Counted from the stretch's first letter, positions 17,504-25,969 are shown. The stretch is 64,000 nt of DNA from Helicobacter turcicus (GCF_019711685.1 NZ_JAIGYQ010000003.1:102519-166518); one strand, 5' to 3'. Program-made: numbers and translations. Notes: generated from the sequence alone by a model not told the origin.

Positions 17504-19106
17504 TAATTATGATTCCTTTACCTACAACATTTATCAAGCCTTTAGCACACTTGGCTATCCTGTAAAAGTCTTTCGTCATGATAAAACAAGCATTGAGGAA
17601 ATTAAAGCACTAAATCCTAGCTACATTATCTTAGGTCCTGGACCTAAGGAACCAAAGGATTCCAAACTTAATATTGAGATTGTGCAAAATTTTAAGGGAA
17701 TCTATCCGATTTTAGGAATTTGCTTAGGACATCAAGCGATTTTAGCAGCCTTTAACGTAGAGATTGTGAATGCTAAGAATATTATCCATGGTAAAGTTGA
17801 ATCTCTAATTCACAATGAAAAGGGTATATTTCGTCATATTTCGCAAAAAACTCCTATCACACGTTACCACTCACTTGTGGGTAAAAAAGATGCGATTCCA
17901 GAGTGCTTTATTATTAGTGCAGTAAGTGAAGATGGGGAGGTTATGGCAGTAGAACATAAGCAATACCATTTAGTAGGATTGCAATTTCACCCAGAATCTA
18001 TTGGCACAAAAGAGGGCATAAAAATGCTCCAAAACTTCCTACATTATGCAAGAGAGCCAATCCCTGTTAAAGAATATTTGAAAAAGGCTCTAAAACAAGA
18101 ATCACTAAATTTTCAAGAAAGCTATAATCTTATGGATGAGCTAACAGAAGGAAATCTAAGTGATGCGCAGATTGGGAGTATTCTAACAAGCCTTGAAATT
18201 AAGGGTGTAGATGCGTATGAGTTAGCAGGATTTGCTTCAGTATTAAAACAAAAGGCAGTGCGTTTTAGTCCCAAAAAGCAGTTTGCAAAAAACTTTGATA
18301 TGGTAGGCACTGGGGGTAGTAGTGTGAAAACTTTTAATGTTTCAACGACTTGTGCGCTTCTGTTAGCTTCTGTGGCAAAGGCAGAGAATTTTGGGATTAT
18401 TAAGCATGGCAATCGTGCAATTACTTCTAAAAGTGGCTCGGCAGATTTACTAAATGTGCTTGGAGTGAATGCAAATATGGAACTTCAAAATGCTTTAAAG
18501 GCTTATGAAGAACTTCATTTAACTTTTCTCTTTGCGCAAAGATTCCATGCTGCAATGCGCTTTGCAGCACCAGCGCGGAGTACCTTAGGTTTTAAAACCA
18601 TGTTTAATCTTATTGGTCCTTTGAGTAATCCTGCTCCTATTTCTCATCAGCTAATTGGCGTGTTTGATAAAGATTACACAGAAATTATGGCAAAGGCATT
18701 GCAGATTTTGGGCATTAAGCGTGCAATGGTGGTAAGTGGATTAGATGGCTATGATGAGATTTCGCTGTGCGCACCTACACAAATTACAGAGCTTAAAGAG
18801 GGAGAGCTTAAGACTTACATTTTTAATCCTGTTGAGGTGGGGCTAACTTTTGTGCCTTATTCCATGCTAAAAGGGGGTGATGCGCTTGAGAATTTAGCTA
18901 TTAGTCAAGATATTTTCAATGGCTTAGAATCGCCAAAGCTTGATTTGGTTGCGCTAAATATGGGAGCAGCATTGTATGTGTGTGATTTAGTAGAATCTAT
19001 TAAAGATGGATTTTTTAGGGCAAAGGAGATCATTAAAAGTGGTGCAGTGTTTGATGTGCTAGAATCTTTTCAGAGCATTAGTAATGCGCGTTTAGAGGGA
19101 TTTTAA
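17487..19106 (+). CDS. trpGD: Fused anthranilate synthase glutamine amidotransferase / anthranilate phosphoribosyltransferase
   Basis: Bifunctional protein. Residues 1-190 are the TrpG amidotransferase: LIDNYDSFTYNI start, nucleophile Cys in GICLGHQAI, and His-x-Glu in LQFHPESIG. Residues 200-539 are TrpD: NLMDELTEGNLSDAQIG, the PRPP loop GTGGSSVKTFNVST, and KHGNRAITSKSGSADLL. ATG at 17487 (MILLIDNY) has AGGAA at a good distance; two earlier in-frame ATGs are less well placed. The G-D fusion is the enterobacterial arrangement and is also found in C. jejuni. Confidence 0.95.
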   Translation: MILLIDNYDSFTYNIYQAFSTLGYPVKVFRHDKTSIEEIKALNPSYIILGPGPKEPKDSKLNIEIVQNFKGIYPILGICLGHQAILAAFNVEIVNAKNIIHGKVESLIHNEKGIFRHISQKTPITRYHSLVGKKDAIPECFIISAVSEDGEVMAVEHKQYHLVGLQFHPESIGTKEGIKMLQNFLHYAREPIPVKEYLKKALKQESLNFQESYNLMDELTEGNLSDAQIGSILTSLEIKGVDAYELAGFASVLKQKAVRFSPKKQFAKNFDMVGTGGSSVKTFNVSTTCALLLASVAKAENFGIIKHGNRAITSKSGSADLLNVLGVNANMELQNALKAYEELHLTFLFAQRFHAAMRFAAPARSTLGFKTMFNLIGPLSNPAPISHQLIGVFDKDYTEIMAKALQILGIKRAMVVSGLDGYDEISLCAPTQITELKEGELKTYIFNPVEVGLTFVPYSMLKGGDALENLAISQDIFNGLESPKLDLVALNMGAALYVCDLVESIKDGFFRAKEIIKSGAVFDVLESFQSISNARLEGF

Positions 19107-20623
19107 TGGTTTTAGAAGCAACACAACAGGAAGTGCCCACGATTTTACAGGAGATTTTGGAAAAGAAAAAAACGCATAAGATTCGCCAAAATAAACGCCT
19201 CGTGCCTTTGAATATGCCAAATTTAGGGCAGATTTTTGTGATTGCCGAGATAAAAAGGGCAAGTCCAAGTGCTGGAGAGATTGGAGAGATTTTAGAGCCT
19301 AGCGCGTTAGCGGAATCGTATTTACAAGGAGGTGCTGGGGCAATTTCTGTGCTGTGTGAGAGTGATTATTTTCATGGAGATTTGGAGGATTTAAAAGCAG
19401 TAAAATGCGCTCATAGTAGTGCTTGTGTGCTAAGAAAAGATTTCATTACAGAGGTGGCGCAGATTAAGGAATCCTATGATTTTGGTGCGGATATGGTGCT
19501 ATTGATTGCAGCTGTGTTTATGGGGAAAAATAATGCAAATGGCGGTTTTGCGCGCCTTTTGGAGTTGTATAATGCTTCTAAAACGTGGAATCTTATGCCA
19601 TTAATTGAAGTGCATAATGTCTTAGAATTGGAATTTATTGCGCCTTTAAATGCGCCTTTAATTGGTATAAACTCGCGTAATCTACACACTTTTAGTATTG
19701 ATAAAATCAGGGCTTATAATCTTTTAGATTGTATAAAATCCAAAACTCCTAAGAGTAAAGTCATTTTTGAATCTTCGTTAAATTGTAGTTTTGATGGCTT
19801 TGTGGTGGGAAATTTGGGTTTTGATGGGATTTTGTGTGGTAGTTATCTTGTCCAAAGTCAGAATCCAAAACAAGCCTTAATAACTCTAAAAAGCGCAATG
19901 CAAAAAGGGAGAAATAGCACGAATGTGTTTTATAAAAACACTTTTAAGCTTTTAGATTCCACATTAGGATTTATTAAAATTTGTGGAATCACAAATGCTA
20001 AAGATGCGCTAATGTGTGCGGAGACTTTGCAAGAACTAAAACAAGAAGGTGTAGAGAAAGTTGGCGCACTTGGATTTATTTTAGAGCCAAAGTCGCCACG
20101 TTTTGTGGAGAGTTTAGAAGAAATCTTAAATGCGCTAAAAGATTATCCTAGTGTGCTAAAAATTGCGGTGATTAAAGATGATGTCGCACAAATGCAAAGA
20201 GCATTAGCATTGTATCAAAATGGTTATATTGATGCTTTGCAGCTTCATAGTGTGCGCTCTTTAAGCTTTGGTGGGGTGGATTTAAGGGAAGCGGATTTTT
20301 CTTATTATGCGGTGGTGAATGTGGAATCCAAAAAGGATTTAGAGAATGAGAGTTTAAGAGATTTGCCAAGTCCTTTTGTGTTGCTAGATTCTAAAAGTGC
20401 GCTAGGGGGAGGAAGTGGAGAGTGTATTAATATAGGTGTTCTAGAATCACTGCAAATGCAGTATCTATGTATTGCTGGTGGGGTTGGGGTAGAGAATATT
20501 GATGCCTTAAAACACATAGGAGCTAAAATGCTAGATATAAATTCTAGCATTGAAAAGTGTGCAGGCAAAAAAGATAAGGATAAATTGCAAGCCTTAAAGC
20601 TTAAGCTTAAAAGTTATCTTTAG
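19106..20623 (+). CDS. trpCF: Fused indole-3-glycerol phosphate synthase / phosphoribosylanthranilate isomerase
   Basis: Bifunctional, 505 aa. Residues 1-260 are TrpC: catalytic Lys region VIAEIKRASPSAG, LRKDFITEVAQI, and GINSRNLHTF. Residues from about 290 are TrpF: FIKICGITNAKDALM with the catalytic Cys, QLHSVRSLS, and a C-terminal IAGGVGVENID followed by MLDINSSIE. E. coli has the same fusion order, whereas C. jejuni carries separate genes. The ATG overlaps the trpGD stop by one base. Confidence 0.95.
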   Translation: MVLEATQQEVPTILQEILEKKKTHKIRQNKRLVPLNMPNLGQIFVIAEIKRASPSAGEIGEILEPSALAESYLQGGAGAISVLCESDYFHGDLEDLKAVKCAHSSACVLRKDFITEVAQIKESYDFGADMVLLIAAVFMGKNNANGGFARLLELYNASKTWNLMPLIEVHNVLELEFIAPLNAPLIGINSRNLHTFSIDKIRAYNLLDCIKSKTPKSKVIFESSLNCSFDGFVVGNLGFDGILCGSYLVQSQNPKQALITLKSAMQKGRNSTNVFYKNTFKLLDSTLGFIKICGITNAKDALMCAETLQELKQEGVEKVGALGFILEPKSPRFVESLEEILNALKDYPSVLKIAVIKDDVAQMQRALALYQNGYIDALQLHSVRSLSFGGVDLREADFSYYAVVNVESKKDLENESLRDLPSPFVLLDSKSALGGGSGECINIGVLESLQMQYLCIAGGVGVENIDALKHIGAKMLDINSSIEKCAGKKDKDKLQALKLKLKSYL

Positions 20624-20708
20624 GATTAAGGGATTATTAGGGATATTTGCAGAGCAAAACTATAAATGTAGAAAAATCCAAAAGTGCAATCAGAGCTTAA
20701 GATTATTT

Positions 20709-20822
20709 ATGGGAAATAGAGAGAATTACTACAAAGGAGATAAATACTCTAGCAAAAGTATTTGTGCTATCAAAGAGGGGTTTAATAAAGGTTTTAAACT
20801 TAGAAATAAGGACACTCTTTAA
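20709..20822 (+). CDS. Possible small ORF, 37 aa
   Basis: An open frame starting at ATG 20709 (MGNRENYYKGDKYSSKS...) in the 249-base gap between trpCF and the SGNH gene. The composition is protein-like (Tyr, Lys, Gly rich), but no ribosome site precedes it and I recognise no family. It may be a remnant of a longer gene or chance. The rest of the gap (20624-20872) shows no clear hairpin or promoter. Confidence 0.2.
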   Translation: MGNRENYYKGDKYSSKSICAIKEGFNKGFKLRNKDTL

Positions 20823-20872
20823 AGTAAATGGATACAAGGTTGTTAAAAAAGTGTAAAAAATTGAAATAATTT

Positions 20873-22390
20873 TTAAATTTTCTTTTTATAGTTTTTTGCA
20901 ATTTTTTTAAGCTTGAAAGGGAGAGTAAGAAATGCAATTTTTAAAGGACTTTTTGAAGCTTTTATAAAAGCACTACCAAGAAGATAAGGCAAGTGTGTTT
21001 TTGCGACTTGTGCCTCTTTGTAATCTGTATAATATTTAAGCGGAAGCATAGATTTTAAATGTCCTTTTTGTTTTGAGTGGAATCTGTAAATTTCAATAAG
21101 TTCCAAACAAAGTTTAAAAAAGTTTTTATGGCTTTTATCGTAGAGAATAATCGCCTCACCAATTTTATAGTTTAGACTATCTTTAATCCTCTTTGCAGCT
21201 CCGTAAATTTTGTATTTTTGACTAAGAAAAATTTCGTATTCTTTTTTTAAGTCTTTATGGTTTAAAAAGCTCATTAGATAAGAGTTTTGATTTTTTAAAA
21301 AGGATTTTTCTTGTAAAAGTGTGAGTTCTTTGTATTCATCTATAAGGCTTTTATATAACACAATGGGAGGGATTATAAAATCAAAATTATTTTTTTTTGT
21401 GGGTTTTTTAAAGTTTATTTGGGGAGGGGGTGTTTTTGCAAGCAATATACCAATTAAGTCAAGAAAGTCAAGGCGGATTGTTTGTTTGTCTATTGTAAGT
21501 CCATTGCTCTCTTCGCTTGTTGGCAAAATGTCTTTATTGACATAAAAACAGCATTGTGTGTCAATATTTAAATATTCTCTTTGCAATTCTTGAAAAGAAT
21601 TAAGAAATCCAAAATTTTTAATGATTTTTTGTGTCTTGTTTTCTATGCTTAAGGAAGTGATGTAAGTAGAGTTTGTAAATTGAGATTGGGGTTTATTCCA
21701 AGTGTGTAAGCCTAAAATTTGGTAGTTTAAAAATTCTTTTGGAAAAAATACTTTTTGATTTGTTGGAATTCTTATTGCAGATTCGTGAAAAAATGAATTT
21801 CTGTGTTGAATTTGTTGTCCATAATCTGATGGTTTATAGATTGCATATTGTGAATATGTGTGGGGAATATCGCATTTTGATTCTTTAAATAGGGCTAAAT
21901 GTTTGATAATATTTTTGCCAAGTTCTTGCAACGCAATGGGCATGGGGTGAAATTGATAGGCTTTATCAAATGTATATAAATTATGATTTTGGTAATACAA
22001 ATCAACATCAATAGAATTAAATCCATAATAGGAACAATTTTGTCTATGCGTTAGATTAATAAGTTGTGATTTTTGATTTGATATATGAATTGGAAGAATT
22101 AAAACTACAATTTTTTTGTGGATAGTATAGAGCTTTTCATAAAAGCGATTAATATTATCAAGAATTACATTGGTTGGGGCTAGGCTAAGAAAATCATTAA
22201 TATTAGATTCTGTAATGACTAATCTTGCGTGCTGTATGGTGTCTTGGTGGCGGATAAGCTCATAAAGATTTTGCAAAGCTCCAGTAAACCCTAGTGCGTA
22301 ATTGTGTAATCTAATATTTTGTGCTTCAAGACCAATTCTAAGCCCATTTTTAACGACACTATTGCTTCCGCCTAATAATACTATATCCAT
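20873..22390 (-). CDS. SGNH-hydrolase-like protein next to the capsule locus, 505 aa
   Basis: The N-terminal 150 residues carry the blocks of the SGNH/GDSL fold: LLGGSNSVVKNG with candidate nucleophile Ser9, a block III-like VITESNINDF with Asn65-Asp66, and a C-terminal D142-H148 pair in FDKAYQFHPM. The rest (150-505) is unfamiliar; it ends in a basic stretch (LPFKLKKIAKNYKKKI). No signal peptide, so a cytosolic or peripheral location is likely. SGNH proteins beside capsule clusters often add or remove acyl groups on sugars, so capsule modification is a reasonable guess. It is transcribed away from the kps operon; the shared upstream region is where the repeat begins. Confidence 0.6.
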   Translation of the reverse strand: MDIVLLGGSNSVVKNGLRIGLEAQNIRLHNYALGFTGALQNLYELIRHQDTIQHARLVITESNINDFLSLAPTNVILDNINRFYEKLYTIHKKIVVLILPIHISNQKSQLINLTHRQNCSYYGFNSIDVDLYYQNHNLYTFDKAYQFHPMPIALQELGKNIIKHLALFKESKCDIPHTYSQYAIYKPSDYGQQIQHRNSFFHESAIRIPTNQKVFFPKEFLNYQILGLHTWNKPQSQFTNSTYITSLSIENKTQKIIKNFGFLNSFQELQREYLNIDTQCCFYVNKDILPTSEESNGLTIDKQTIRLDFLDLIGILLAKTPPPQINFKKPTKKNNFDFIIPPIVLYKSLIDEYKELTLLQEKSFLKNQNSYLMSFLNHKDLKKEYEIFLSQKYKIYGAAKRIKDSLNYKIGEAIILYDKSHKNFFKLCLELIEIYRFHSKQKGHLKSMLPLKYYTDYKEAQVAKTHLPYLLGSAFIKASKSPLKIAFLTLPFKLKKIAKNYKKKI

Positions 22391-22414
22391 TAGCCATATC
22401 CTTTACTTAATAGC

Positions 22415-22420
22415 ATTATA
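22415..22420 (-). promoter_or_regulatory. -10 box of the SGNH-like gene
   Basis: TATAAT on the minus strand, 24 bases before the ATG at 22390. An AAAGGA ribosome site follows. Its last base is the first base of the 202-bp repeat, so the insertion left this promoter core intact. Confidence 0.55.
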
Positions 22421-22621
22421 TAGAATTTTTTATAAATGTATTGTTTATACTAGCAATGTGAGTAAATTTAGTTTTATTACATAAAGTGGTAAAAAAGCAA
22501 TAATTGGCTATACTTTTTTAGAATCAATACTAAAAAAGAGAGTTAATGCAAGAAGAGTGTTGTATAAGAGATGTCTTTTATATCGCAGGTTATGACCCAC
22601 GAGGGTATAGGCATTATTATT
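22420..22621 (+). repeat. 202-bp direct repeat, left copy
   Basis: Matches 26075-26276 at a constant offset of 3655 with a single difference (A at 22449, G at 26104). It contains the capsule operon promoter region and the first 25 codons of the first capsule gene. Confidence 0.97.
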
Positions 22622-22626
22622 TTTGA
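22546..22626 (+). pseudogene. Truncated duplicate 5' end of the capsule-locus hydrolase gene
   Basis: The left repeat copy carries the ATG and 25 codons (MQEECCIRDVFYIAG...) identical to the gene at 26201. The frame then runs into foreign sequence and stops after one further codon (TTT TGA). It keeps the ribosome site and promoter, so a 26-residue peptide could still be made, but it cannot be functional as the parent protein. It marks the left junction of the cassette. Confidence 0.93.
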
Positions 22627-22660
22627 TTTGTAAATTTTTTAACCTATTGAAATTTTGTTT

Positions 22661-23746
22661 TTACGCGGTAATGTCAAGTTTTCTTGTTTTTTCTTTTTCT
22701 TCTTGTTTTTTCTTTTTTATGTGTTCTAAATGTTCTTTATGTGCTTTTTCCATTTCTTCAAACATTATTGTAAGTGGGTCCTTGTAGTTTTCTTCAAGCT
22801 CTTTACCCTCTCTTTTAATTCTTTCTAGTTCTTTTTTGTTTGATTTTAAAAACTCTGCATATTTTTTTCTAAAGGAGTCCATATCAGTTTCCTCTAGTAA
22901 AGCAAAATATCCTTTAGTATCAGCAACAATTCCTAGAGTATTTGTTCCATTAAATCCAAGCATTCTTTCAATGTTTTTTGCTTCTTGAACGCTTAAGCTT
23001 TTATCAAAGCCTTGCATTTTTCCGCTTATTGTTGTTTCGCCCTCTTGAGTGTAGATATTAGCATTAACAACTGCTACTAAAAGACCGCCTTTTGTAATAG
23101 AGCCATCTGCATTTGTATATTTATCGCCATTAGAGTTAAACGCAACTCCTAATTCTTTTCCGCCATGGTGATTATTAAAAATATCGGTAGAGGGAGCAGT
23201 TAAAGAAGTATTGAAAAAGAGAGACGATGTTTGTGTTCCTGTGCCATTGTTCCAATTGAAATTAAGCTCCGCATTAACATAATCACTAACGCTCTTGTGG
23301 ATACTTGTAACTTGCATTGTTTGGTTGTTGTATTCATAACCTTGTGGGAATTTCGCTATTTCATCAAGTGTAAAGCTATTTTTGGCAGTTAGCACATCTT
23401 CACCCACAACTTGCGAGAGGACTTTATACGCATTCCCAATTGTTTTAGCTACATCTATACTTTTAAAAGCTCTAAAAATATTACTGGGATTTACCGCCCT
23501 AGCTAAACTCTCCATGCTTGATGAGTGGATTTTATAGTCTTCAGGTATCCCAGCGACTTTATTAAACTCTTCTGTAAAGTAGCCATCTTTATCTACCGTG
23601 TATCCTAAGACTTTTTTATTAGATGATGATTGTTCTTTTGTTTCAACGTTAGCACTGCTAGAAGCACTAGCATTAGAATTGACATTGTTTTTAATATTTA
23701 ACGAATAGCCTGTTAAAGAAATGTTAGAGTTTAAAGAGTTTATCAT
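22661..23746 (-). CDS. Cj0814-family flagellum-dependent secreted protein, 361 aa
   Basis: The N-terminus MINSLNSNISLTGYSLNIKN has the Ser/Asn-rich, signal-peptide-free form of proteins exported through the flagellar apparatus. The stretch YTVDKDGYFTEEFNKVAGIP, then SSSMESLARAVNP and IDVAKTIGNAYKVLSQVVGED, are blocks I recall from the Cj0814 family of Campylobacter and Helicobacter. The C-terminus is a charged helix (EEMEKAHKEHLEHIKKKKQ), probably coiled coil. A sigma-28-like promoter is placed just upstream, in line with flagellar co-regulation. The effector function is unknown. It is transcribed toward the left repeat copy. Confidence 0.75.
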   Translation of the reverse strand: MINSLNSNISLTGYSLNIKNNVNSNASASSSANVETKEQSSSNKKVLGYTVDKDGYFTEEFNKVAGIPEDYKIHSSSMESLARAVNPSNIFRAFKSIDVAKTIGNAYKVLSQVVGEDVLTAKNSFTLDEIAKFPQGYEYNNQTMQVTSIHKSVSDYVNAELNFNWNNGTGTQTSSLFFNTSLTAPSTDIFNNHHGGKELGVAFNSNGDKYTNADGSITKGGLLVAVVNANIYTQEGETTISGKMQGFDKSLSVQEAKNIERMLGFNGTNTLGIVADTKGYFALLEETDMDSFRKKYAEFLKSNKKELERIKREGKELEENYKDPLTIMFEEMEKAHKEHLEHIKKKKQEEKEKTRKLDITA

Positions 23747-23780
23747 AATTCACACCCACCTATTAAAGAACTTCATTGGA

Positions 23781-23806
23781 ATATCGGTTAAACAAGAATA
23801 AACTTA
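23781..23806 (-). promoter_or_regulatory. Candidate sigma-28 (FliA) promoter
   Basis: On the minus strand TAAG - 15 bases - CCGATAT, close to the TAAA-N15-(G)CCGATAA pattern of FliA promoters. It lies 35 bases before the ATG of the Cj0814-like gene, and its -35 part overlaps the stop codon of the exported-protein gene. Confidence 0.65.
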
Positions 23807-24388
23807 ATATTGAGTAACTAATATTCTGCTTAGATCATTACCTATTCTACGCAAAGCTTCACTAGCAATTCCGTTTTTTGCAGTGGCATTTCTAATTTTA
23901 TAAACCATACGATTTGATATGCCTACAACCATTGCTCCTTTTGTAAAAGTAGGTCGAGAGACTCCAAATAAACCGGGTCTTGTTGTTTTTGTCATAGTTA
24001 CAGCAATGTATTCGCCTCTATTTTGATTAGCAACAGACATATAATCTCTATAACCTTGTTGATTTACATAAGACCTTGTTGAACAACCAGAGGCAATACC
24101 AAATCCACAACTTACTTCATTTCTTAACTCGTAATCAGATAATTCAAGAACAACCCCAATCTGTGAAAATCTTGTATTTCCTATGCTTGAATTTTGAAAG
24201 GTAACAAGATTTGAGTGCCTATATCCACCCTTTACCTGCATTTTATCATCAATGTTTAGTTTTGTAACACCTAAACTATTACTTGTAAGCTTACCATTAC
24301 TCACTAAAGCCAATACATCATCAATAGCCACAGCAGAACTTGCCAATAAAGAACCTAAAGCAACAATACAAAATAGTTTTTTAAACAT
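23804..24388 (-). CDS. Exported protein of unknown function, 194 aa
   Basis: Clear signal peptide (MFKKLFCIVALGSLLASSAVA, cut before IDD). The mature part of about 173 residues is Gly/Asn/Ser-rich and looks beta-rich, with two cysteines 8 residues apart in SCGFGIASGCS that could form a disulfide. I recognise no family. ATG 24388 is chosen over 24394 because GGGG then sits 6 bases upstream. It diverges from the barrel and peptidase genes, so it could be their substrate or partner; that is inference from position alone. Confidence 0.75.
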   Translation of the reverse strand: MFKKLFCIVALGSLLASSAVAIDDVLALVSNGKLTSNSLGVTKLNIDDKMQVKGGYRHSNLVTFQNSSIGNTRFSQIGVVLELSDYELRNEVSCGFGIASGCSTRSYVNQQGYRDYMSVANQNRGEYIAVTMTKTTRPGLFGVSRPTFTKGAMVVGISNRMVYKIRNATAKNGIASEALRRIGNDLSRILVTQY

Positions 24389-24431
24389 CGTCATCCCCTT
24401 TTCTGCTGTTATTTCTAAAATATTTGAATTT

Positions 24432-24461
24432 TTTATAACATATTTTTATTTTTAAAGTCAA
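24432..24461 (-). promoter_or_regulatory. Sigma-70 promoter for the exported protein
   Basis: On the minus strand TTGACT (24461-24456), 18 bases, TATAAA (24437-24432), 43 bases before the ATG. Confidence 0.55.
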
Positions 24462-24536
24462 TTTTTTTAATTTTCTATTTTGGAATATTTATTACTTAAA
24501 AATGCAAATCAATATTTTTTAGAAAAAGGATTAAAA

Positions 24537-25391
24537 TTGAGAAAAATTTTTCTTACTTTATCAGTTTTAACAAGTTGTCTCTTTGCAAGTGATGAGCTTA
24601 ACATTGATTCGCTTTTTAAAAAGTAAGTAGGGCTAAGAAGTATCACAAATTTTTCGCTACTTAGCACAGGCAATGCAAACGCATACTCGCTTTATCCAAA
24701 CATCACTATAGACGGAGATACTACGTTGTGGAATGATACAAAGCAAGTTTTTTTAACACAAACTTTTATTTACACCATAGCTCCTAAGTTTGACATACTT
24801 GTATCAGGTGGTGGAAGCTATGCAAGACAGGAATATACAGATGCCTTTACCAATGAGTATTCAAGTCAAAATCGTATAGGTTTTGATAATTTGTGGTTAG
24901 GTGTTATTTACACTGGTGATAGCATAGCAGATTTTATTCCTCAGATTAACTTTCAAACAGCCATAGTGCAGAGAGAAAAGGCAGTTAATGATACTAGAAA
25001 CTTTTACCTTAAATCCCAAAGCATACAAGCAAGTTTAAGAGGATATAGTGACCCTGTGGTGTATAGCATTTATGCTGGGTTTGGATATAACGCAAAAAGA
25101 AAATTTAATATTGGCAGGATAGATTACGGACATAGTATTAATGTAGGAGGGGATTTATCCATTGTATTAAGTCCTAAAATTACGCTTGATTTAGGAGCAG
25201 AGCAACGTTTTCAAACAAAACAAAAGGTTAATGGGCATCAAACTTCAGAGATTCGCTCTATACCAACACTAAGTATTGGCTCAACTTATAGTTTAAACCA
25301 AGATACAGCCATTTCAGTAAATGCAAATTTTGGTGGGAGCTCTGCTGCGCCAGACTCAATATTTGGTCTAACTTTATGGCAGAAATTTTAA
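24537..25391 (+). pseudogene. Outer-membrane beta-barrel (transporter-like) gene with in-frame stop at codon 30
   Basis: A TTG at 24537 with AAAAGGA 7 bases upstream opens MRKIFLTLSVLTSCLFASDEL, a signal peptide, and continues INIDSLFKK-like residues (NIDSLFKK) to TAA at 24624-24626. The same frame resumes at once (VGLRSITNFSLLSTGNANA) and runs uninterrupted to 25391. The body has alternating beta-strand segments (VFLTQTFIYTIAPKFDILVS, YSIYAGFGYNAKRKF, ITLDLGAEQRFQTK) and ends LTLWQKF, the terminal aromatic of OM barrels. Without the stop it would be 284 aa. The stop may be a nonsense mutation (for example GAA to TAA), read through, or a base error. No start after the stop restores a signal peptide. 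Confidence 0.75.
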
Positions 25392-25969
25392 AAATTTTAT
25401 TGATATTTTTTATTGCACCTTCTCTAAAAGCAGATTTTATAGTCAAATCCTACCAAGAACTTAAGAATCAAAGTGTAGTAAGGCAAACTTACGAGCAATC
25501 TTGTGGAGCTTCATCACTAGCTACTTTGATAAATCTTATAGATAGTCAAAAGCTTAGTGAGTTAGATTTGCTAAATATAATGAACGAGAAAGAGCTTTAC
25601 ACTGATATGGTAAGTTTTGCGGATTTGGAAAGAGCTGTTATGCGATTGAATTTTAAAAGTGATTCCTTTCGTATTGATAGACTAGTTTTAAACAAGCTTA
25701 CTAATATTCCCTTGCTTGTTAAAATTGAAAATGACCCAAGATACCCACATTTTGTAGTTATTATCAATTATTGGGGTGATTTTATCAAAGTGTTTGACCC
25801 AAACTTTGGAGAGTATATCAGCACCAAAAAAGAGTTTTTTAGCGTATGGGATAAAGATAATCAAGGTGGTTATGTCTTAGTTGTTGTGCCAAAAAAAGAA
25901 TTTAAAGGCTTTGATTTTAATCTACCCAAAAAACTTGACTTTGAAAAAAGGGTGTTTGGTAGATTTTAA
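25376..25969 (+). CDS. C39-like cysteine peptidase, exported, 197 aa
   Basis: Signal peptide residues 1-19 (MAEILKILLIFFIAPSLKA). Papain-like C39 catalytic set: Cys43 in TYEQSCGASSLATLI with an oxyanion Gln just before it, His125 in DPRYPHFVVI, and Asp141 in FIKVFDPNFGEY. There is no membrane ABC domain, so it is a stand-alone periplasmic peptidase like FapD of the Pseudomonas functional-amyloid (Fap) system rather than a bacteriocin exporter. It overlaps the barrel gene by 16 bases, so the two are co-translated. The substrate is unknown; the exported protein encoded upstream is a candidate. Confidence 0.85.
   Translation: MAEILKILLIFFIAPSLKADFIVKSYQELKNQSVVRQTYEQSCGASSLATLINLIDSQKLSELDLLNIMNEKELYTDMVSFADLERAVMRLNFKSDSFRIDRLVLNKLTNIPLLVKIENDPRYPHFVVIINYWGDFIKVFDPNFGEYISTKKEFFSVWDKDNQGGYVLVVVPKKEFKGFDFNLPKKLDFEKRVFGRF

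Noticed and set aside
25376..25969. C39 peptidase as part of a bacteriocin exporter
   Set aside because: It has a signal peptide and no ABC or membrane domain, and no double-glycine leader peptide gene was found nearby.
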